Shown: piece by piece, positions 1 to 14,099 of the stretch | Position numbering within the stretch: position 1 is the first letter of the stretch | Layout of the letters: every line of letters starts with the position of its first letter | NCBI GenBank assembly: GCA_963920665.1 | Contig: OY987267.1 | Location: forward strand, 4,526,001 to 4,590,000 | Reading direction: 5' to 3' | From: Straminergon stramineum | Taxonomy: Eukaryota > Streptophyta > Bryopsida > Hypnales > Calliergonaceae | Length of the DNA: 64,000 bases | Translations under genes and position numbers: made by a program | The notes under the pieces: model-generated | Told to the model about the DNA's origin: nothing | Seen by the model: the letters and a program-made list of their open reading frames with translations, nothing else | The model's database searches: none

Positions 1-93
1 TACATATTGGTAAAAATGCTTAAATAGTATCCCCTCGCTTACAAAGGATACGAAATAACTGTTATAGAAGCTGACCGGATAACAGAGGCATAC

Positions 94-916
94 CCTGTAT
101 AGCAATCTGCTCTGAGCTCTAGACAAGAGAAAGAACGGGATGTAAAACACGTCTGCCTGCGTCTGATTGCTGACTCGCCGCACACTTCTCAGAAGCCGGT
201 TCTCCTCTGGCTCCATCAAATCCGAGAACAGCCAAAAATCTACAGAATGCTGCCGGCCAAATGTCCTTATTAGCACCTTTGGCGTCGCATGGACCATACG
301 GTGGTTTTCTTTTGTTCAATTCTTACCTTTGGACCATAAAATGCAAGATTCTTCACTGACCCCGGTGATATAAAATTTGACCCCACCGACATTCTATTAC
401 TTTCACAATCTGATCAACCAATTGGCCATTTCAGAACCTTGAAAGTTGGGTTAGGGTCTCCGTTGAAACGAAGAGAATCAGTCACAGCTCAGTCACTACC
501 TGTTCAATGAGTCGATGCACCGGACTGCCATTCGAGGTCAAATTCGCCGTCGGCTCCAAGGAGTCGTGAAACAACCATAACAAATCGGTGGTGAACTTGG
601 CTGGCATTTCGTACACATACACAAGCAATATCGGGCGCTCTGCTTCAACTACAGACCTCCTGAACCTCCCCCCTTCTTCATCGGCAACGGCTGGTGAATC
701 CCCCCCAGAAATAAAATTCTTGTCTGCATGCTTGACGAGAAAGCCATGGAAAGACGCCAGAAACGAATACTCAGGGCCAGTGCCTACCCCTAATCGGTGC
801 GAGTCTCGTGAATCCTGCGAATGGTAATCCGCCGTTTGCCAGATGATCCAAGCCGTGAACAAGAACAGCGACAACAGACACCATAGCCTGATCATGACCT
901 TTCTTCCCATCGCCAT
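94..916 (-). CDS. GT47 exostosin-family glycosyltransferase, 5' part (exons 1-2; gene leaves the window)
   Basis: Seen: two exons on the minus strand. Exon 1 is 916-500 (139 codons) and ends CAG before donor GTAGTG; exon 2 is 249-94 (52 codons), after acceptor GGCAG and before donor GTATGC. Residues 1-9 are short and basic (MAMGRKVMI), followed by a hydrophobic segment at about 10-27, as in a type II Golgi membrane protein. A stem region follows to about residue 93. The exostosin fold starts near VYVYEMPAKF, and the exon junction gives EQ-HSVDFWLFSDLMEPE. Exon 2 continues with ADVFYIPFF. These blocks are typical of plant GT47 proteins of the ARAD/IRX10-like type, which add sugars to wall polysaccharides in the Golgi. 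The sugar-nucleotide-binding C-terminal half lies beyond base 1. The start is the first ATG before the membrane anchor. Family confidence is high; the exact clade and substrate are not determinable here. Confidence 0.88.
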
Positions 917-2600
917 CCGTCGTTTAAGAAATAATGTTCACAGCAACCTTATCAAGTATAAAGCCGTTGTACTCTCATGCATGCATGATTGCAAATGAAT
1001 TGAAAATTGGGTTGAATTGTAACGATGATTCAGAAACGTGATTTCTACATAATAAGTTACTGATCATGCTCCAAAGAGCTCAAAAATTCAGAGCGATGGC
1101 GCCAGCTAGCGTGAGCTGCGAGTGCAAGACATGGATCCGCAAGCCTGGGACGCTGCAGAGATGACAACTTCAAATGGCTGCAGGATCGAGCCCACGACAG
1201 TGAGCTTACTAGTGTACTCCTGAGCGCCGTGCAAGAAGATGCCAGTACCCAAGTTATTTCAATTAGTGCGATAGCTTGAATAGTGTGACCCACCCCATTT
1301 TCATTTTTTATGAAGTGCCATGATATTAAATGTTATAGTGGTGCTCCAAATTTCAGCATTCATCCACATCAGTGTTTTTATTTTGAGCGAAATTTCGCTC
1401 GATTTGACAGATTCTAACCTCTCTGTTGCTCTCCCTCCAAATTTTGGCCTCTACAGTGAAGCCAACAATTTGACAGATGGCCAGAAAAAAACACTGATCC
1501 ACATACCAGTATTGGATAGAAAATATCACATTAGCACATATCACATATTTGTAATTATATTTTCATCCACAATCTAGTGATTTCATCCTAGATTTTTTTT
1601 AAATTTGGAATTTTTTTTGGTGATTTTCTGCCTTTTCAACATTGTTTGTGTTTGAAGGGCATGTGAGGGACATTACTTCGGTGCAAATGGGTGCCAAATT
1701 GCCAAAATAAAAAAACACTGACACAACCCTAATTTGGGAAAATTTTGCATAATTGTTATCCACTTAGAGGGAGCTTCTAGATAACATTTAATGAAACATT
1801 GGATAAAAGCAGATGGAATGGATGAAATATGAATAGTAGTCAGATGAAAATCACAATATTTGAGATATTACAAAAATTGCATGGATTAAATTATTTTAGA
1901 TTTACTAAAATATCACAAACTACATATTGAATGGTCAAGGGTGGAAAAATCTATTTCTAAAAATAGGTGATGATTTTTGGGATTTTATTTTATTTTTAAA
2001 ATAATTTGGAGAAATAATCTTACAATTTTAACATTTGACAAATCTTATTTTCAAGACAACAAAATTAAATAATCTAACATGAAATGCCAACCTTCATTAT
2101 TGGGTATGATGTCAACCTTCATTAGCCCCTCAGTGCTTAAGTAACTGTTTTTTGGTCACTACCTAACTTGGGGTATCACGTTCAGGCGGGTTTTTTATTT
2201 TTTATTTTTTTTCCATTTTTAAAGATTGAGTTGTCTTTCAATATTTATATTCAAAACTATAATCGCTACATTCAAACAATAATTATAAGAAAAATAGCAC
2301 AAAGTGTTTAGGATTTGCTTAGTGTTGAAAAACTTACTATTTAGAAAAAGTGTTGGTTTTCACATTACTAGATCTTATGCATTTTTTCACAAATCAATAG
2401 AAACCACAATTTTGACCAATCAAAAAGATTCAAATGCTAAAGATAGAAATTGTATTTTTGGTATATTTTTTAATTTATATCTTCAGAAATTATTTGAACA
2501 AAATCTAAAAATAGTTTTACAATTTCGACTATATTGATACTTTTTACTTTTTGTGCTTCACATTATCTTTTTTGACACAAACTTCAAAAAAATTATAGAA
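917..2600. other. Upstream region of the GT47 gene; no gene seen
   Basis: This stretch lies 5' of the minus-strand GT47 gene, so its first several hundred bases should hold the promoter and 5' UTR. No TATA box or other element could be assigned with confidence. Bases about 1060-1290 are less AT-rich than what follows. From about 1300 the DNA is AT-rich with short ORFs that have no recognisable product. Confidence 0.5.
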
Positions 2601-3249
2601 CTTATATTTTATAACACATTTGTGTTTTGTCCAAACCCCTTTGGCTTTTAGGGGTTAAAGTAAACCAACCAATCACCATCACAAAAAAAGCCCCGTCCAA
2701 GTCTTGCATAAATCCATAAGGTATATCACATAAGTATTTTCAACAATGGCCCCATTTGCACAAGATAGGGTGACCTATTTTAGTGAATAAATGGAATATG
2801 TTGTGGTTTAGCAACTTCATTTTTGAAAATGCTTTAGGTGAGTAAAATGAACATTATGCCTACACTTTTTGTTGGTTTGGGGGTAGTCTAGAGACTCCTT
2901 TGGTCTAATTGGGCAGTATACTTCAAAAATTCATAAAAAATTCATATTTTGTCAAAATAATAAAATTTTAATTGTTCTCTCCATTTTGCATATTATCTTT
3001 CTGTAGAATTTTTTTTAAATTCAACAATGCCAACTGCACAAACCAATCATTCTACCTATAATAGGGTAGTTTACCTTAATGGGGATAGTCCTAACATTGG
3101 ACCATCAATCTAAATTCCATTAAAAGTAAGCTCAAGACAAAAATTATAGAGGCCATAGCAAAGTTTATAGGGCTTTTCCTAACCTATTTATAGAAGAACT
3201 ATTAACCATTAAATAGTTAGTTAAGAGTTCAAGCAATTATACATTTTCT

Positions 3250-3745
3250 TTAACCCCTTAAGTCCCATTGTCTATATGAGGGAACAGAGTGGATTTCAAG
3301 CAAGTTCCTATGAGTTCAATTTTTGATGAAAATTTTTGAAACTTTTTCATAAGATAGGAAAACTTATTATCTTTTTGGAAACATAATTTTTATTTCAATT
3401 GGTATGCGAGAGCAAATTTTATGCCACTAAAATGTCAAAATAGGGGACACCACGCAGCAAAACAAATTCACCAAAGATCAAAGTAAAAATTTTAATATTT
3501 TTTTCATAATAGATCATATTTTTGCCTAAATGTGAAGCTTTGATTCTTTCCATTTGGATTAGTGATGTGAAAATTACGGAGCTTCTTGTTTTGGGGGCAA
3601 CTGAGCATCTTCTTGAAAAAAAAACTTTTTCTTTCACTTTGAATGCTAATATCTTTCAATCCGAATAAACAGACAAACATTGCATAAATTTTACCACATG
3701 GTTTGAGACAAGTGTAGTTCAAGATCCTACAGTTAGATTCTTAAC
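3250..3745 (+). repeat. Divergent or truncated copy of the 950 bp TTAA-CCCC element
   Basis: It begins TTAACCCCTTAAG and shares ordered blocks with the better copies at 18514, 60172 and (inverted) 16804: GTGAAGCTTTGATTCTTTCC, then AATGCTAATATCTTTCAATCC-like sequence, then AAGATCCTACAGTTAGATT. It is about half the length of the full copies and has no clear right terminus. No coding capacity is seen. Confidence 0.6.
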
Positions 3746-5268
3746 CCTAGAACACCAGCATTGCCATTTTGTGGCATTTGAATGAGAGTTCAACAATGAG
3801 GATGAAAAAATGAATGGAAATTTCATCCAATAATTTAGTGAGCATGTTGTTAGCCGCCTTCTGAGTTGTTGGGATTTGAGAACGCAGTTATGAAGTATTT
3901 TGACGCAAGCCAATATTGATTCCAGCCATGAAAACGGTATGGGATGCTTCTCTCTTTGGTCAGACTGAGACCGAATGCACTGTGCAGAACAATATTTCGA
4001 AATTACAGAAGTTGCCCGAGACGGAAATGTGTCGTGGAATTTCCTAAATCTTAGTGATGGGCACGTCGGAAAGTCATGCTACGGGCAATTCTTGGTGGTG
4101 GGAAAGACAATCGTTGGCTGTTGCCCGTTTGACACTGTTCCTACTGAAAGCGTTTCTCTTGGAGCTCTGAGGTGGCAGAATGGAGAGGCAGAGCAGGAAC
4201 CGGCGAAGTGGAGAATTTCATGTCGGGGCCGTGTATTTTTGTTGCCCTAACAGTGCGCATTCCTGAACTCCGAATTCAATGCAAGCTGTAATGCGGCAAG
4301 ATTCTCGTGAAACTGCTAGGTCGGAGCTCATGTGACTATTGCTTGGCTGCTCTCATTGCTGAATCCATCCTCGCAGATTCCGTGCCAATGAACGAGCAAT
4401 TACTTTCCCTACTGGAATGCATCTGCCCTTCTTAGAAAAAACAGATGGCTTGTCCTTAATTGCGCCTTGGAGTGATGAGTCTGCCTGGTCTTGTTCACTT
4501 CTGCTGCTTTCCGGGATCTTCAGAGACGTGAGCTGACAACCCCAAATTCATTATCGCCCATTGTCGCTATAAACAGTCAGGAAAATCCATTCTTTGCAAC
4601 CCCACGGCTTTAGGCCCAGCTCTCACTTTCTCTCCACGGTCATCAGTCCGGCATTTCAGGGTTAAAGAAGCATTTCTTCTAGTTCCTTGGGTGAATGCAG
4701 CAGAAGTGGCAGTTTTGAGTGATTGTTGACAGAAAAATGGCCTTGAGACTTTACGGGTTAAGAGATGGTAATGAGTTCTCAGAATGACATTAATCGAAAG
4801 TTCCCAAGAACATAGGACAAACTTCCGGATCATCAACAATAATAAGATGAAGGTTGTAGGTCCGATCGCTTTCAATGTCACATGTAGGTAAAAATAACCT
4901 CCTGGCCACTCAAAGCACATGCATGCAGTTGTCCATGCCCACCTAAAAGCCTACTGGAAAACTGAAACGGGAAAATCTAACTAAACTATCAATACAATCA
5001 GCGTAGAGTATATGTGAAGAAAATATCAAACCTACAACCTCCTCTGTGAACAAAACTGCAAATTTTTACACTCCTTTCCTATCGTTGAAGCACGAAACAA
5101 CAGAAACAGCACAAAGAGCTTCAGTCTAACTGTTTCGACACACTGCACTAACAAAATCATCAGAATTTGAAATTCACCAAGGAAGTGGGCGATCGTAACA
5201 AATCTGCACTATTGGTGATGCGCTCAAATTATACTGAAGTCCTATAAGCTTGTCAAACCCCAATTTCA
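3746..5268. other. Mid-GC intergenic stretch downstream of the F-box gene
   Basis: This region lies 3' of the minus-strand F-box gene and probably includes its 3' UTR near 5268. Bases about 3900-4560 are clearly less AT-rich than the flanks. They carry a plus-strand ORF (3975-4250, 91 codons) and a minus-strand ORF (4567-4920, 117 codons), neither of which resembles a family I know. They may be relics or chance ORFs in ordinary-composition DNA. Confidence 0.4.
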
Positions 5269-7941
5269 CTACAAAAGAGCATCTTCTTCCTCATCAGCTT
5301 CCTCTTCTGCGTCCTCCATGTCAACTTCTTCGTCGCTAGAGGAGTCGTCGGGATCCACCTGATCCAAAAGTAAGTTCGCCACTGTAATGTTTCCCAAGTA
5401 ATTATTCAAAAGTAGAGGATTCCGACGTAGAATTCGGCTGGCTCTTAACTGCCTAATACGTTCAGCAAACGACATCCACGTCCCCGTCGCTACCTCTCCT
5501 TCGGGTACCAGAAGTTTGTTGGTCCCATCACCACCAGTCTGGTTCTCCTTATATCTCCCGTTATATTCGAGCCAAAATTTACTCTGGTCTCCAGGAAGAT
5601 GACCTACTTTGAAATCAGATAGTGGACGTCCCACCACACTCACATGACAAATGCTGTAGGAAACACCACAAAGTTGTGAGAGAATAAGTGCCGAAAGGAG
5701 TGAACGTAAAAATTAACAGAGCTGATAGTCACTAATTTGCATGGACGAATCTCAAAAAAATGGCCCCAGAAAACTATACAAAACCCCCCCTCATAAAATC
5801 AGATTCAATACACTCATGCATGCTCACCGGCAGTAAAGGAATCAGGTGCTAGTACAATGGCCCAAGATTAATCACAAGCCAGAACCACGGTGAATGAGGT
5901 GCTCACTTTATTTATCTAATGGAACACATGACCGCGTAAACTGCAAAAGAAAGCTCCAAAGACAATGGAGAAACTAGAGAAAGGATATGATGAAAATTAG
6001 ATGCACAATTACCAGATATAGTAAAGTTGATCAATCTGCTGAGTCTGCACGCGACCCAGCAGTTCCACTTGAAGAAAACCTCCAATACACAAAACGGGTC
6101 GTGGCAACTTGAATGCTTGCACAGAGTCCACCTTTACGCCATCGCCAAGAAAACCGAGATGAGCTCAAAATATTCTAAATCCAGCTTTCACTTACTAGAA
6201 CAGGCTAAAAATACACCATCCCTTAACGTGGTAACAATCTCTACACAGCATACAAAACCAACACAAAATGATCCCAAAATAACTCCAGTCAGATGCACAT
6301 AAGACTAGCAATCAAGAACCTGTTCCATGGGAAATTTCTCTGATTCATATGTCCACACGTAGTCTTTCCTATTTGCACAATCGCGATCAGTCCTTGCTGA
6401 CTTGATTGCATGACCGAGACGGATTCGCACATGCATAGCTGAATATATGGGCTGTTCAGGTTGGAAAAAAGCTGCAAAATAGACGAGTGGAAGCATTCCT
6501 TCAGCGGGACATAAAATAGATGCCCAAGAAAAATGTTATAAATGTCTTGCCGTAATTTGGGGGAAAACCAGCAGATACGATTACAAGACTTCGAACTTTC
6601 AACATTAAGGAAAATAATCCACACGATCATCTACGCACACCTTCAATCCAAATAATAAAGCCAAAACAAGAATACCGATTGAGAAGTTTAGAAGTACCTT
6701 GGAAAGGCCGAATGCACACTCCATGGACCACGCAGAGGGGCGACACCAGATGGTAGGTAAGGGTCTCGGGACAATTCACATCACTCTGACCAGTACTTGA
6801 CCAATAGGATGGAGTTTGCTCATCGGAATAACGAGGCCGGGGATATAAGGTCTGGACAATACTCTCCTCAGGATAATTGTCAGTACTGGAAGCACTGACA
6901 GCCTCACGAATGCAATTCTTGTCAAGCATGGGATCATCCTTCAGTTCTTGAAGCAGGTGTCGGTAAGTACGCTCTTCCCTATCCAGGTTTTGTTTGAAGG
7001 ATGAGCCACTAGAGCCAGCTGCTTGTTGGTCCCTCGTTAAGACAGTTTCCCTGACGTCCTCGAACACCTTCACTTCAGGAAACTCCTTCAGACAGAGCCT
7101 TTTCCATAGCTGGCCTTCCAAAACTGTGCATCAAAACATTAGTCAGAGTCATTAGAACATGTCCACTGAACCTTCTCTAAATTAAAACGAGATGCTCTAA
7201 TCTCACAACATTCTCTTGCTCACCAGAGTACTGATCTTGATTAACATGACATAAACTCCAAGTATGCCATCAAGAGGTTAAATCACTCCAGACTTCAGAC
7301 CTGAACTTTACCATTGCATTGAACCTGTAGCAATTTCACCTATGAAAAATTCGAGTGACAATCTCTACCTCAGATATAACATCTTAGGAATTCACCAAGC
7401 AGTAAGCCTGAAAGACCAAGTTTAAACATTAACAATTCAATTGCGAAACTTATAATTTAGATGGGATCAAATCTAATATCACGAGAATCAGCAAAGAACA
7501 TTCTATGAGTTGGTCAAATAGATAAATAAACGAAAGTCTCCATATGACCTACTCGAACTGCGAAAGTAAACAAGAGACCCGATTTGAGCTTCTTGGTCTT
7601 ATAAGGGTTAAAATCACAGCTGCGTCAGAAACTAAGAGCTCGCCGCAGAGAAAGTCAGAAAGATTCCTTTTGAAATTAAAACATCACACCAATCCCGGAA
7701 TCCAGCGATCTCACAAGGCAACATGTCCTCAGTCAGAATAAGAACGTAAACAGACAGAGACAGAGAGAGAAAGAGATTAACACCACGGACCAAAACTACG
7801 CCATGAACGCGAGACGCAGCTGGCGCTGGCGATGTCGCGCGTCGTGTCCAAATACTGAAACACATGAATCGCCATTTCATCGTCCAGCTTCCTCATTAGG
7901 TCCTCTCGCCCGTCCATCCCGCCGTCAAAGATCACCTCCAT
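5269..7941 (-). CDS. F-box protein of the At4g00755 type, complete, 5 exons, 410 aa
   Basis: Exons on the minus strand: 7941-7791, 7123-6698, 6471-6320, 6131-6013 and 5653-5269 (stop TAG). Every intron is GT-AG and the phases join to 411 codons including stop. Residues about 15-51 form the F-box (MRKLDDEMAIHVFQYL ... CVSRSWRSFV), the surface that binds SKP1 in an SCF ubiquitin ligase. The rest matches the conserved body of the plant At4g00755 family: CIREAVSASSTDNYPEESI, SYWSSTGQS, PETLTYHLV, the junction-spanning PFQ-AFFQPEQPIYSA, KLPRPVLCIGGFLQVELLG and YYICICHVSVVGRPLS. These blocks serve as the presumed substrate-binding part; the family's substrate is not known to me. An acidic Asp/Glu-rich tail (about 382-410) ends the protein. 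The start ATG at 7941 sits just ahead of the F-box. Intron 1 is the longest (667 nt). Confidence 0.93.
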
Positions 7942-8960
7942 CTTCGTTCAGACTTCCCCCCTGAATTCTCCAATTACACAACACCACACAAAAGTAAAAT
8001 TCACATATCCCTGATCAACAGCTAACCCCATGGCATCTCACAAAAGCTTTCAGTAAGCCCTGACTGAGCATAATTATTCAAAAGAGATTCAATCCCGTTA
8101 GGTAGATAAAACATCGGCCCTCCTACCATAACCGCTTCCCGAAAATATCAAAACCCAAAGAAATCCAATAAAAATTCACACCGACCACTGACACAGCACC
8201 GACATAATTTCACACAGACGTTGCTGAAGCTTTAAATAAGCCTTGACTGTGCATAATGATTCCATCCTGTTACACAACATCGACTCTCCCAGCGCAACCC
8301 CTCCCCGTCGGAAACAAACCCAAAAAATCAAAGAATCTAATCGAAATTCGAAAATACAATCTGATCTCGAAAGTACGCACCCTCACAATCACGCAGCAAT
8401 GGCGATCGAATCGAAAACGACGACCTCTCCCATCATTTGAAGGGCGTCATAATAAAGTTTGCAACCCTAATCGTTGCGCGAGCTCCACATCTCGAGCTCT
8501 TCAGGAACCGAGAGGGAAGTCCGTTCGGCGCCGAGCTCCTTCTTCTTCTTCTTCTTCGTCTTCTTGTTCCTCGTCTTCTTCCTGGTGTGCGCAATCGCGT
8601 CTCACTCCATAGCCGGATCTTTAGCAGGAGAATTAAATCTGCAGAGGAACAGTCAGGCGACGTAAAGAAAGGCAGAAAAAGTATGTTTCGGTAGTGCTGC
8701 ACCACAGATGGCGTTCCTTCTTCGTCACCGCCCTGGCCCTACCGTCCCCACACCGAAGCTGCTGCTTGGGAGAACAAGCCTACGGGTCGGGGAACCGGAT
8801 CTATAGGTATGGAATCCGGACCTCTACGGCCCGAGGAAACCGAGTTTATCCGAATCTGCAGGCAGTGATATTTTTATCATTTTGGAGATACTTCATGTGA
8901 TACTTGGGTGATCCTTTGGAACATAATAAGGTGGGTGCCCCGAAAACCACCACTAATTGC
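7942..8960. promoter_or_regulatory. 5' flank of the F-box gene with a CTT/GAA tract
   Basis: This is the sequence upstream of the minus-strand F-box start. A (CTT)n-like tract at about 8539-8582 reads as GAA repeats on the gene's strand, a common feature of plant 5' UTRs and proximal promoters. Overlapping ORFs on both strands (for example 8437-8694) derive from this repeat and have low complexity, so they are not called as genes. The exact transcription start is not visible. Confidence 0.4.
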
Positions 8961-11900
8961 TACTATGCCTAGTAATATATAATATTATTAGACTATTCAA
9001 ATTTTTTTACTTTTTTATTAGCAAGTGAAAGGAGGTTCTAACACACCAAAGAATGTAACATTTCAATTCTCTATGTAATAGTTATGAAGGAACAAAGTTT
9101 GGTTCTAAAAGAGTTTTTTCTACACATGTACATAATTGATTTTGGAGATGTACACATAGTGAAGATGGTAGTTTAGGGTTCAGGGCACATTTTGGGGTGC
9201 CCATAATATATCAAAATGAGGTGATACTTACGTAAAATTTGGCTTCAGTTATTGAACAACAACAATAATTTGACTATTTTGACTATAAAAAATGAAAATC
9301 TTCCTTTTACAAAAAATAGCCAACATTTTTTTATTGTAGACAACTCACAAAAAAATGTACTTAAGAAAAAACATTGTGCACAAGTTAAATTAAGCTAAAT
9401 TGTGATATTTAATATTTGTCACCTTCAATTTTGTATAAGATTTTATTAGTATTTTTGGCATAGTACTAGAACTAAAAATATTAGGATTAATTCTTTTAAT
9501 GTTAAAATCATAAGAAATACTAAAAAATTTATGCTAAGAATTCATGTGGAGTTGTCATTCTTGTTCATTGCATGATCTTTCTTGCAAATTCCTCATTCTT
9601 GGTCATTTGAATGAAGAAGATGTTCCAACATATTCATCATCCATTTCATTCATTTGATTAAATGAGCATTTATAGGTTAAGATAACTAAGTAACTACACC
9701 TAATTTTATCCCTAACATTTAAATCATACCATCAAGATTCATGACTGAAAAATATACATCCTTGAACATGGAGTCTAAGGTGATATCGGGTTACAATCAT
9801 AATTAGCACTTTGATAATTCATAATTTCTTTGCATGATATCAAGAACATATAAATTAAGACAGTTTAGAGTCTTCTTTCAACAAATTATACATTTGAGTA
9901 TTTTGTTTCTTTTTTCTTATTAGATTCTTATTTTTAATATTTTATGTTTTTTAATGAACAATCTTTCAAGTCCACTTCTACAAATCTATTTTTCAAAACT
10001 AAAAGTCACCTTCGAAAAAGTATGCTTATAGTATATGCACCTCTATTCAATTTTTTTTGCAAGATTGTCTATAGTGAATCTTGATTGTGTAGTATTGAGA
10101 GTTCTTAGAGATAAACTTCAAATACATCAAATCTTGAAGGAAAATCACATTGCAAATTCATTTAAAAACGTGTAGAGTAGATTTTGAAATATTATAAATT
10201 GATTATGGTTGCATATGTTATATTTTTTTCATGACCATGATTTCATTTTAGAAATATAGGAAGAGAGGATCAAAAGACTTAAAATCACTTTTAATATTTC
10301 AAATACCTCATGATCAAACATTATAATCTTTCATTTTGTATGTAATAAGTTATTTATTTCCCAATAAGATTTACAGCACCTCTAATTTAAGATCATATGG
10401 TTACAGTTCAAAGAAATTTATAAGAATTATAAAAACTTAGACTACTTATTTAGTCTAGAATTCATTCCAAGAAGCTCAAAGAAAATCTTGAGTAGGGGTT
10501 CATTTGCCAATAAGATTCCTCCAAAAGAAAAACAATTTAATAATAGGAACCATGTTTATGTGCTTACTCAATTGAAATGTGATTTTAAGAATTTATAATT
10601 AAAAAAGTCATATTTGTTCCTCCTACACTAGTCAAACAATCTTTGCATTATTTTTCAATATTTTCACTTTTTTCAAAAATACGATTATAAAAAATAGAAA
10701 TTGTATAGAAAAATCTATAATTTTGAAACTTATTTCAAACAAATTGATTTTGCCTCCAAATATTTTTGGATTCTTTTTGGCAAGCTAATTTGCCTTCGGA
10801 TTGTTGAATTGTAATAGCTCTTTATTTTTAAACTAGATTAAATAATATTTAAAAACATATTTACATACAAATCATATTTTTTGAAGAAGAAATTTTATTG
10901 ACTGAACAAAATTAGAATGCATTAATTGAATGATAAACAAATTCTATCATGTCAATCTATGGGAAACCAATAGTTTTTTATTCATTCATCCAAATTTTGT
11001 AAAATTCTTGTACTCGTTGTTTAACATTGTATCTTTCAATTCTCAGAAATTTTTTATGCAAATTTTTCATATCTCAAAAAAATAAATTATGTTTTAATTC
11101 AAAGTTTAATTTTTTGAATCCAGTGAGTGTTTAAAATAAATATATCTGCACTGAAATAAATTTAATCATTATAATTTAAACTTCATATTTAAACCAAATG
11201 CAAAATACTTATATAAAATTCATTGAAAATTATTTTAGAACCTTCTTTAAGGTATTTATTTACTTATAATTTTAAATATTGTTAATAAATAGTGAATATT
11301 GAAATGGTAAAGCTATTTACAAATACAATCTATACTTCATTCATAATTTCACTTAGAGTTTGAACTAATGAATAACAAATTTCTAAGAAATATATTACTT
11401 ACAACTTAGCTACAAAATTAGATTTCATTCATCTTAATTGAACCTAACCCATTTGCTTGGTATATCCTCTAAAGACCATGTAATCATTCAACGTTCACGA
11501 GAAATCTTCGGTAGTTACTTACAAAGTCAATTTTGGTTGGATATTCATGAAATTTGACACAAGGTGTGAATATGTATCCCCTCGGTGGGAAAACGAGTAA
11601 TATTCATTTTGATTGGGTGCTCATATCCAAAGTTATATTCCATTTGATTGAAGTATTGCCTTGAACTTTTGGGGAAGTAGAGGCAACTTTAAATAGCATT
11701 TGCAAAACTCCTTTTTTCCTTCTAAAATCTAGTAGGTATATGACTTACATGATACAAGATGAAAATTTTAAAAGAAAAGGTGGTGTAAAAATCTTTATAA
11801 CTAAGAAGAATTATAGTTTGTTGGCCATGTTGAAAAAGGTCAAAAAAAATTTCTTCTAACTTCAAATGTTATACTCTTTCAATTTGTTTGGCCCCAGGGA

Positions 11901-14099
11901 GATTACTTAGTGTATCCATAACAAAGCATGTGTGTTAAAGTGATTTTTTGACCCCCTATATACTTTTTAATAAGTAATAATTTCAACCTATAACTTTGAG
12001 CTTTGTTTAATAAGGACTATAGGTTTCTATTGCCAAAAATTCCCAATTCAAATAACATATGAAATGATTTCTAAAATAGGTTAAATAATGAACTAAAATG
12101 GCATGTTTTTTAACTCAAATATTTATAGAAAATACATTTTAGTGACCATTGCATCATTATTCAAGAAAAATGAACTTTCAATAGCATGTTATTTTTAGGA
12201 ACTTTTTGTACATTTTTTAGACAATTTCTTCTTATATAAAATAGGGATGTGAAAGTTATTTTCAGCTCTACGGTGTATCTTTTTACTTCAAAAATTTGTG
12301 ACTAATTATAATTACCTAACAAAAATACCAATAATTCACAATATAAACTTTCAAAGTAGTAAAATCTATTCATATTTTCTTTTCTTTTCTTTTCTTTAAA
12401 TTATAGAATATAATATAGGGGGCTAAAATCTTAACACACGTAGTTCCTAATGGACACACTAAGTGATCTCCCTTGGTTGTTTGGTCAAAGTTTTTGAAAA
12501 AAATTCCACACATTTCTATGTTAGTCTAATACCAATTTATATGGTTCAATTTTAAAACAAAATTATTTTTTTCTCATTGCCCTAAAAAGTGGCAATTTTT
12601 CACAATGCCTATCCAAAATATGCCTTAGTCCTTTAGGGATACAAGAAGCTTTTTCAATTGTTTTTGATAATTAGAAAACCTCTTAGAAGCTCCAAATAAT
12701 ATAAATTAAAAATCATCTCCACAAAAGTAGATCATTTCTTGTTCATGTTGTGAGAAGTTTGTAGTAAGATTTCTTTATTGAAAGATTTAAAAATTGCTAT
12801 ACTCCTTAGTATTGGACAAAATATTTGTTTTTTAGTGTCTTTATAGGTTGATATTAACTATAAATATAATGGAGAAGGTATTCACCATTAAACTTGTCTA
12901 AATATGCATATGATTATGATTCCTATTATCAAAATATCTTAGTTTTTTTAATCCCTTATTGGCATTTGAAAAAAATTATAGATTTTCTTAGAATGTATAT
13001 TTTGGACATTCTATAATTCAAAAATGATTTTTTAGTTGAAACTTCAATCTTGAAATGTTGTTACAAAATCTTGGGATGTGATTGCCCTTTTACAATGAAT
13101 GTATATACTTATCAATGAATATTCAAATTTTCACTTATATGTGTATGTATCATCCAAGATCATATGTGAAAACAACCTCATCTCTTCGATGACAATTTGG
13201 CACATATTTATTACAAGAGTCTTTTGTCCCTAATTTCTTGTAGTACATGCTCACTCTCCATGTAAGGTCCTACTCAAACTTCTTCACATGTGAGGTAGAA
13301 CTACCTAATTCCCGGTTCAATTCACCCTACTACATTTTTGACACACAAGTGCCTATTGAGGTGTCACTAATATGACTTTAATCCCTAAAGTTCCATTAAA
13401 TAATATTATTTGACATGGCCATCTTCTGACTATGTTAGATCATTGATGTGGCAAGTTCTCATAGTCTAGGAACATTGGGAAACTCACGGGCTTCTTTAGC
13501 CCCAAAATCTCTTCTAATGGATTTTGGGTAGGCTCATGTAACCTCAAATTTGAGAAGATTTTTTGAAATTTTTTCTTTGGATAGAAAAAAACATGAACTT
13601 TCAAGGAATATAATTTTTATTATGAGCTAAAGTAACTTGTTTTAGTAAATGATTTTGCATTTTTCTCAAGGTGCTTCAAATATACATCTATTGAATACTT
13701 TTAGGTTTCTTCAAGTCTTCACATTGAAAATTCACAAAAAATGCAAAAAGTATCAAATTTTTAATTACTTATTAAAAATATGAATGATTTCCATTTTGTC
13801 TAAAAGGTAAAAATAGCACCTAATTATTGTAGTTCCAATAGTTTTATTTTATTTTGTCTATTTGGCCTTGCAGGTGTAGATAGAGTGAACAAATAGCCTA
13901 TTTTCTTTTATAGTATGTGAAGTGGCTAAATATTTTGTAGATAAAGCCAAAAGACATATTAATAGATTTGAATAGGTCTAATAGGCTAGGATTCGAAGCA
14001 GGTCAAATAGATGAAGGTACATTTCCAATGAACAGTCACACTTTTTGGTCAATTTTCCTTTTTGCACTATAAGTCCAAATGTCTAATTGTATTCTCTCT
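8961..14099. other. AT-rich gene-free stretch
   Basis: Five kilobases of strongly AT-rich DNA with frequent stops in all frames and no ORF above about 60 codons. No RNA gene or recognisable protein motif was found. It is probably decayed transposon sequence, but nothing here can be assigned to a family. Confidence 0.5.

Noticed and set aside
119..319. 66-codon minus-strand ORF
   Set aside because: It overlaps exon 2 of the GT47 gene in another frame. The frame beginning HSVDFWLF after the GGCAG acceptor gives the exostosin-type sequence instead.
8437..8705. Overlapping ORFs rich in Leu, Phe or Arg on both strands
   Set aside because: They are translations of the CTT/GAA tract in the F-box gene's 5' flank, low in complexity and without homology.
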